Positions 59,773 through 64,000 of a stretch of 64,000 bases of DNA are shown here, piece by piece; positions within the stretch are counted from its first letter, which is position 1; each line of letters begins with the position of its first letter. A program made the translations under genes and the position numbers. The stretch spans positions 62,001-126,000 of the forward strand of contig JBCDFV010000009.1 in assembly GCA_039177555.1 (NCBI GenBank), written 5' to 3'. The notes beneath the pieces are model-generated. The model was not told the DNA's origin and made no database searches. It saw nothing but the letters and a program-made list of their open reading frames with translations. The stretch comes from JANQGH01 sp039177555 (lineage in GTDB: Bacteria; Pseudomonadota; Alphaproteobacteria; DSM-16000; Inquilinaceae).

Positions 59773-60927
59773 ATGACCGTTTCCTCGCTTGTGCTACCCG
59801 CCGATGGCTTGTTCGTGGGACGTGTTTGGCGCGCCGGCATCGGACCATGCCTCGTCACGCTGCGCGATGGCCATCTTGTCGACATCACCACGCGCAAGGC
59901 GCCGACCATGCGCGATCTCCTGGAGCAGAGCGACCACGCCGACTTCATCGCCGCCATCGACGGCGTCGATTTGGGTACGCTGGACGCGTGGACCGCCAAA
60001 AGCCGAGGTGCTGCGGAGCCGGACGCCGACCGCCTGCTTGCGCCGTGCGACCTTCAGGCGGTGAAGGCCTGCGGCGTCACCTTCGCCCGCTCCATGATCG
60101 AGCGGGTGATCGAAGAAAGCGCCGGCGGCGATCCGACGAAGGCCGAGGCGATCCGCGCGCGCGTCACGACCATTGTCGGCGACAGCCTGCGCGATCTGGT
60201 GCCCGGATCGGAGGCGGCGGCCGAGGTGAAGGCGATGCTGCAGAAAGAAGAGTTGTGGTCGCAATATCTGGAGGTCGGCATCGGCCCGGACGCCGAAGTG
60301 TTCAGCAAGGCCCAGCCCATGTCGGCGGTCGGCTGGGGCGCGGATGTCGGCCTGCACCCGATCTCCCAATGGAACAACCCCGAACCGGAAGTGGTGCTCG
60401 CAGTCGACAGCGCCGGCCGTACCGTCGGGGCGACGCTGGGCAACGATGTGAACCTGCGCGATGTGGAAGGCCGTTCGGCGCTTTTGCTCGGCAAGGCGAA
60501 AGACAATAACGCCGCCGCCGCCATCGGCCCTTTCATCCGGCTATTCGACGCCGGTTTCGATCTCGACACGGTGCGCGGGCTAGACCTGGCGCTGGCGGTG
60601 ACCGGCGAGGATGGCTTTGTCCTGAACGGCGCCTCGTCGATGCGCGAGATCAGCCGCGACCCGGCCGATCTTGTGGGCCAGACGCGCGGGCGCCATCACC
60701 AGTACCCCGACGGTTTCATGCTCTATCTCGGCACCCTGTTCGCGCCGACCGAGGATCGCGATGCGCCTGGACAGGGTTTCACCCATCACCTCGGCGATGT
60801 CGTGACCATCTCGACCCCGACGCTTGGTGCACTGGAAAACACCGTCAGGCTGTCGACCGAAGCACCGGAATGGACGTTCGGAACCGGCGCGCTGATGTGC
60901 AATCTTGCCCAGCGCGGGCTGCTCTAG
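59773..60927 (+). CDS. FAH-fold 2-keto-3-deoxy-pentonate dehydratase-like protein (XylX type)
   Basis: This 384-residue protein belongs to the long branch of the fumarylacetoacetate hydrolase superfamily that includes XylX and 2-keto-3-deoxy-D-arabinonate dehydratase. VKACGVTFARSMIERVIEE near residue 97, EPEVVLAVDSAGRTVGATLGNDVNLRDVEGRSALLLGKAKDNNAA in pieces near 206-250 (metal-binding E and D), and HHQYPDGFMLYLGTLFAPTEDRDAPGQGFTHHLGDVV near 311-347 are diagnostic. It would convert the dehydratase product to an alpha-ketoglutarate semialdehyde-type compound. Assigned by family and context; no aldehyde dehydrogenase is nearby. Confidence 0.85.
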   Translation: MTVSSLVLPADGLFVGRVWRAGIGPCLVTLRDGHLVDITTRKAPTMRDLLEQSDHADFIAAIDGVDLGTLDAWTAKSRGAAEPDADRLLAPCDLQAVKACGVTFARSMIERVIEESAGGDPTKAEAIRARVTTIVGDSLRDLVPGSEAAAEVKAMLQKEELWSQYLEVGIGPDAEVFSKAQPMSAVGWGADVGLHPISQWNNPEPEVVLAVDSAGRTVGATLGNDVNLRDVEGRSALLLGKAKDNNAAAAIGPFIRLFDAGFDLDTVRGLDLALAVTGEDGFVLNGASSMREISRDPADLVGQTRGRHHQYPDGFMLYLGTLFAPTEDRDAPGQGFTHHLGDVVTISTPTLGALENTVRLSTEAPEWTFGTGALMCNLAQRGLL

Positions 60928-61021
60928 GCGCGGAGCCTGCCGCCCTCATTCAACACTTTTCATGACCGGCCTTGGAACGGTTTGCCGTGAACCCCTTCAG
61001 CAAGACGGAGAAGCAAGCATC

Positions 61022-62107
61022 GTGTTTCACATCCTGACGCCCGACGCCCAGTATTCGGACGACGCCACGGTCGAGCGGCAGACGACGGGCGCGGACGCGC
61101 ACTGGCATGTCTTTCGCGAACGCAGTGGTGGCTGGCGCGCCATTGCCGACGAACTGGTCACGAACGCCGACGCGCTGGTGGTCTGGCACGAGGCCAGCAT
61201 GGACCGGCAGGTGATCGAGCGCCTGAAGCGCTGCAAGGTGATCGTGCGGGCCGGTGTCGGTTTCGACCATATCGACCTCGAAGCAGCCGCCGGCGCCGGC
61301 ATTCCGGTCTGCAACACGCCGGACTACGGCACCAGCGAGGTTGCCGACCACGCTCTGGCGCTGCTCTTGACCTTGACGCGCGGTGTCACCGCCTATCACG
61401 AGCACCTTCGGCAGGACCCGGTCGGTAACTACCACTTTTCGCGCGCGCCGCTGGTGCGGCGCATTCGCGGCAAGGTCATGGGCATTGTCGGTTTGGGGCG
61501 TATCGGGACCGCAACGGCGCTGCGCGCCAAGGCCTTCGGCATGCGGGTGATGGCCTATGATCCCTATCTTCCCTCGGGCACTGAAATCGCGCTGGGTGTC
61601 GAGCGGGTCGACAGCCTTCAGGCCCTTCTGTCGGCCAGCGATGTCGTCAGCCTGCATACGCCGCTGACCGAAGAGACGCGCGGCATGATCGACGCGGCCG
61701 CACTCAAGGCGATGAAGGACGACGCCATCCTGATCAACACGGCCCGCGGCGGGATCGTCGATACCGCAGCCCTGCTTGCCGGCCTTGCGGCGGGGGACAT
61801 TGCCGGCGCAGGCATCGACGTGTTGCCGCAGGAGCCGCCGCCGCGCGACGATCCGATGGTCCGCTGTTATGCCGACCTCGACCGGTCCGGCCTCAAGGAC
61901 CGTCTGATCGTCACGCCGCATGGCGCCTGGTGCAGCCCCGAAAGCCAGAGCGACGCGCGCCGCCTTTCGGCCGAAACGGCGATGCTCTACCTGCGGCAGG
62001 GTCGGCTGCGGAACCTTGTCAACGAAGCCGAGCTGCGCCGCGCGGGCTTCGATCGCCGCACCTATCGCCAACCAGAACGAACCCCGAATGGATCGAAAAG
62101 GCTCTAG
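61022..62107 (+). CDS. D-isomer-specific 2-hydroxyacid dehydrogenase (CtBP-like)
   Basis: This 361-residue NAD-dependent enzyme reduces 2-keto acids or oxidises D-2-hydroxy acids. It shows the dinucleotide motif GIVGLGRIGTATALRAKAFGM near residues 155-175, catalytic arginine in INTARGGIVD near 238, glutamate in PQEPPPRDD near 271, and histidine in VTPHGAWCSPES near 298. The sequence is of the C-terminal-binding-protein branch. I chose the GTG at 61022, where similarity starts; an ATG at 60962 is in frame but has no ribosome binding site. It could handle a keto acid of the sugar-acid route. Confidence 0.88.
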   Translation: MFHILTPDAQYSDDATVERQTTGADAHWHVFRERSGGWRAIADELVTNADALVVWHEASMDRQVIERLKRCKVIVRAGVGFDHIDLEAAAGAGIPVCNTPDYGTSEVADHALALLLTLTRGVTAYHEHLRQDPVGNYHFSRAPLVRRIRGKVMGIVGLGRIGTATALRAKAFGMRVMAYDPYLPSGTEIALGVERVDSLQALLSASDVVSLHTPLTEETRGMIDAAALKAMKDDAILINTARGGIVDTAALLAGLAAGDIAGAGIDVLPQEPPPRDDPMVRCYADLDRSGLKDRLIVTPHGAWCSPESQSDARRLSAETAMLYLRQGRLRNLVNEAELRRAGFDRRTYRQPERTPNGSKRL

Positions 62108-62378
62108 GCACTTGATCCCGGCCTATGCAGACGCGCCGGCCCCAAAAAGCAACATGAGGCCATCGGAACGCATCGAAAAGCAGCGGGCGAAGGCGCCCTA
62201 CTCACCCCCCTTTAGGACTGTGATTGGCTATAGCTTCCCAGCCATTGGACTTGCCCCCGATGTTGCTCGCGCTTTTGAACCATCGGTCGGCAAGTTGTCC
62301 GGCGCCTGTTTTGCCTGGCTCGTTCAACGGGTATTGTGCGCGCGCCGCCGAACAGGCGTCGCGTGGAAAGGCTCAAAG

Positions 62379-63263
62379 ATGTCGACGATCATCTCGATGC
62401 TGGAGGACGATGAGGCCGCGTTCACAAAGGCAGATCGGAAGGTCGTGCGGGTTCTTGCCATGGACTATCCGCGCGCAGGGCTCCAGACGGTAGCGCAGAT
62501 CGCCGAGCAAGCAGGCACCAGCGGCCCATCGGTGATCCGGCTTGTCAGAAAGCTGGGATTTGACGGCTTCGCGGCATTTCAAGACCAGCTGCTGCAAGAA
62601 CTGGGGGATCGGTTGGCGTCTCCCTTCTCGCAGATCAACGATTGGACCTTGCCCGCCTCTGCGCCGTCGGCCTCGTCCAGTGTCGAAACGACATCGCCTT
62701 CTCAACTGGTGCTGATCCATTTCATCAAGGAGTTGCAAAGGTCTTTTGCCCAACTCCGTGACCCCGAGCTTGACGCGGTCGCCCGGATGCTGCTCCAGCC
62801 CCGTCGCCGTGTGTTCACGTTGGGGGGGCGGTACAGCCATTTGCTTGCCGACTACCTCGCCAGTCACCTTCACCAGTTCCGTACCGGCGCTCTGGCCCTG
62901 CCGCGCGGCGAGATCGAGCGGTTGGAGAGCTTGGTCGACCTGCGCAAGGATGATGTCCTGATCGTGTTCGACTATCGCCGCTACGATGAGGATGTGCGCC
63001 ATTTTTGCGAGCAGGCGCGCGATCGCCGAGCGTCGATCGTCTTGATGACGGACAATTACGGTTCGCCGATCCTGCCGCTGGCAAGTCATGTGCTGTCGGT
63101 GAGCGTCAGCGGCCCATCACCGTTCGACTCGCTGGTGCCGGCGCTCGCCTTGGTCGAAACGCTGATTGCCCGCGTGACGGCTTTGTCCGAGGGTCAGGCC
63201 ATTCCGCGGATTGCGACGATCGACGCCCTGCGCCGTTCCTTGGCGCCTGGCGACAACGGCTGA
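62379..63263 (+). CDS. MurR/RpiR-family regulator with SIS domain
   Basis: This 294-residue regulator has an RpiR helix-turn-helix at residues 1-77 (FTKADRKVVRVLAMDYPRAGLQTVAQIAEQAGTSGPSVIRLVRKLGFDGFAAFQDQL) and a SIS sugar-phosphate-binding domain from about 125 (RVFTLGGRYSHLLADYLASHL, then LIVFDYRRYDEDV). GGAAAGG lies before the ATG at 62379. It is the second regulator of this cluster and may sense a phosphorylated or keto sugar-acid intermediate. It ends 64 bases before the convergent amidohydrolase gene. Confidence 0.9.
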   Translation: MSTIISMLEDDEAAFTKADRKVVRVLAMDYPRAGLQTVAQIAEQAGTSGPSVIRLVRKLGFDGFAAFQDQLLQELGDRLASPFSQINDWTLPASAPSASSSVETTSPSQLVLIHFIKELQRSFAQLRDPELDAVARMLLQPRRRVFTLGGRYSHLLADYLASHLHQFRTGALALPRGEIERLESLVDLRKDDVLIVFDYRRYDEDVRHFCEQARDRRASIVLMTDNYGSPILPLASHVLSVSVSGPSPFDSLVPALALVETLIARVTALSEGQAIPRIATIDALRRSLAPGDNG

Positions 63264-63327
63264 CCTTTGATCTCGTCGCTGACGTGAAGCCCGCGCGACA
63301 CGACGCTTGGATAGGTTTTTGATCCGA

Positions 63328-64000
63328 TCAGCCGGCGAGGCCGAAGGCCGGGTATTCCATGACACGACGCTTCCGCGCGTCCGGCTCGGCCAATGCAACA
63401 CACAGCGAAGGCAGAAACCTCTCGGCCCACGCCTCGGCCGTCTCAGGCGTCGCGACCAGATCCTGGCGAAATTCGACTTGCAAATAGGCCAGACCGCGAC
63501 GCATCGCATGTTCGCAAACCGTGAAATCGACGCCAAGATCGACGGAATAGGGTTCGTTGTCCCCGACCGGCCCCACATCACGCCGCCGCAAATCCCGGAT
63601 CAGGGGCGCTGAAAGGCGCGTATCGGACGCGTACGAGAGACTGATCGGCCAAGGGCGAAACTGACCGTTCATACGTTCCGTGCAGGTGTGAACGCTCACA
63701 AGACTTGGAACGACACCGACCTTTTGGAAGTCATTCAGCCGCGCCGCGATCGCCGCGTGATAGGGTACGAAGATTTCCTCCATTCGGCGGTACCGGGCTG
63801 CCGGCGTGAGGTTGACGTTGCCCGGGATAACCGTTCCATCGGCATGGGCAGACATGGCAGCGTCGTCGAAAGGATAGCGGTTGAGGTCGCAGACCAGTCT
63901 GGAATACGCCGAATGGATCAGCGGTGCATCCAGCGCCTTCGCAAGGTGTTTCGCGATGTCCAGCGCACCGATGTCCCAGGCGATATGTCGGCTCGGTTCG
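63328..64000 (-). CDS. N-formylglutamate amidohydrolase family, 5' end beyond the window
   Basis: The open frame runs off the window edge, so only the C-terminal 224 or so residues are seen. Reading inward, EPSRHIAWDIGALDIAKHLA, LIHSAYSRLVCDLNRYPFD, DGTVIPGNVNLT, SLVSVHTCTERMNG and the closing LQVEFRQDL match the N-formylglutamate deformylase (HutG-type) and related M14-like family. The histidine and glutamate in VSVHTCTE and the EFRQD stretch are conserved. Members hydrolyse N-formylglutamate in histidine breakdown, but distant family members have unknown substrates and no hut genes are in view. It is convergent with the RpiR gene. Confidence 0.88.
   Translation of the reverse strand, partial: EPSRHIAWDIGALDIAKHLAKALDAPLIHSAYSRLVCDLNRYPFDDAAMSAHADGTVIPGNVNLTPAARYRRMEEIFVPYHAAIAARLNDFQKVGVVPSLVSVHTCTERMNGQFRPWPISLSYASDTRLSAPLIRDLRRRDVGPVGDNEPYSVDLGVDFTVCEHAMRRGLAYLQVEFRQDLVATPETAEAWAERFLPSLCVALAEPDARKRRVMEYPAFGLAG

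Overview
The window is a contiguous, gene-dense, high-GC stretch of chromosome with no mobile elements, rRNA or CRISPR array. It looks alphaproteobacterial. Pointers are an NDUFS4-type accessory subunit of respiratory complex I, a large number of ABC and TRAP importers, a form II CoxSLM molybdenum hydroxylase cluster with CoxD/CoxE/XdhC maturation genes, and DenD- and XylX-like sugar-acid enzymes. The lineage cannot be fixed below class from this sequence; a free-living, metabolically versatile member of Rhodospirillales or Hyphomicrobiales is my guess.

Layout. 0-8 kb: a DUF4336 protein, then a DeoR regulator and a small-molecule phosphotransferase facing away from a LOG-like gene and a complete family-1 sugar ABC importer (ATPase, two permeases, binding protein). 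8-11.7 kb: tRNA-Arg(TCT), the NDUFS4-like subunit, tRNA-Pro(TGG), small exported or membrane proteins, a DUF192 protein and a histone-deacetylase-fold hydrolase. 11.7-15.2 kb: a thiamine importer thiBPQ led by a TPP riboswitch that appears to act by hiding the thiB ribosome binding site. 15.3-19.6 kb: a tandem UspA, a TauE/SafE exporter facing a LysR regulator across a perfect palindrome, and a NhaD-type antiporter.

19.8-34.5 kb is the longest co-directional block: a TAXI-TRAP importer, then coxG, coxS, coxL (AYRGAGR, form II), coxM, a class III nucleotide cyclase, coxD (MoxR), coxE, a two-protein XdhC, a MoeA-like/MocA fusion interrupted by a one-base frameshift, and an IscU/SufU-like scaffold. 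Together these can import an organic acid-like substrate and build a molybdenum-cytosine-dinucleotide hydroxylase; the substrate is unlikely to be CO and is unknown.

34.5-42 kb: a class 1 amidotransferase, an MlrC-type M81 peptidase, a MATE exporter, a nitrilase-family amidase, and a LysR regulator facing a D-cysteine desulfhydrase/L-cysteate sulfo-lyase homologue and an Asp/Glu racemase. 42-49.7 kb: a seven-gene minus-strand operon (PhyH dioxygenase, RbsC-, RbsB-, RbsA-like importer, ribokinase, RbsD, and a PanB-like protein that has lost the PanB metal ligands) under a divergent AraC regulator. This is the best candidate for an undescribed pathway. 49.7-50.8 kb: dusA.

50.9-63.3 kb is a sugar-acid catabolic region: IlvD/Edd dehydratase, SDR, DenD and LacI on the minus strand, and on the plus strand a DctQMP TRAP importer, an EamA transporter, a XylX-like FAH-fold protein, a 2-hydroxyacid dehydrogenase and an RpiR regulator. 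The window ends inside an N-formylglutamate amidohydrolase gene. The first 123 bases hold nothing I recognise.
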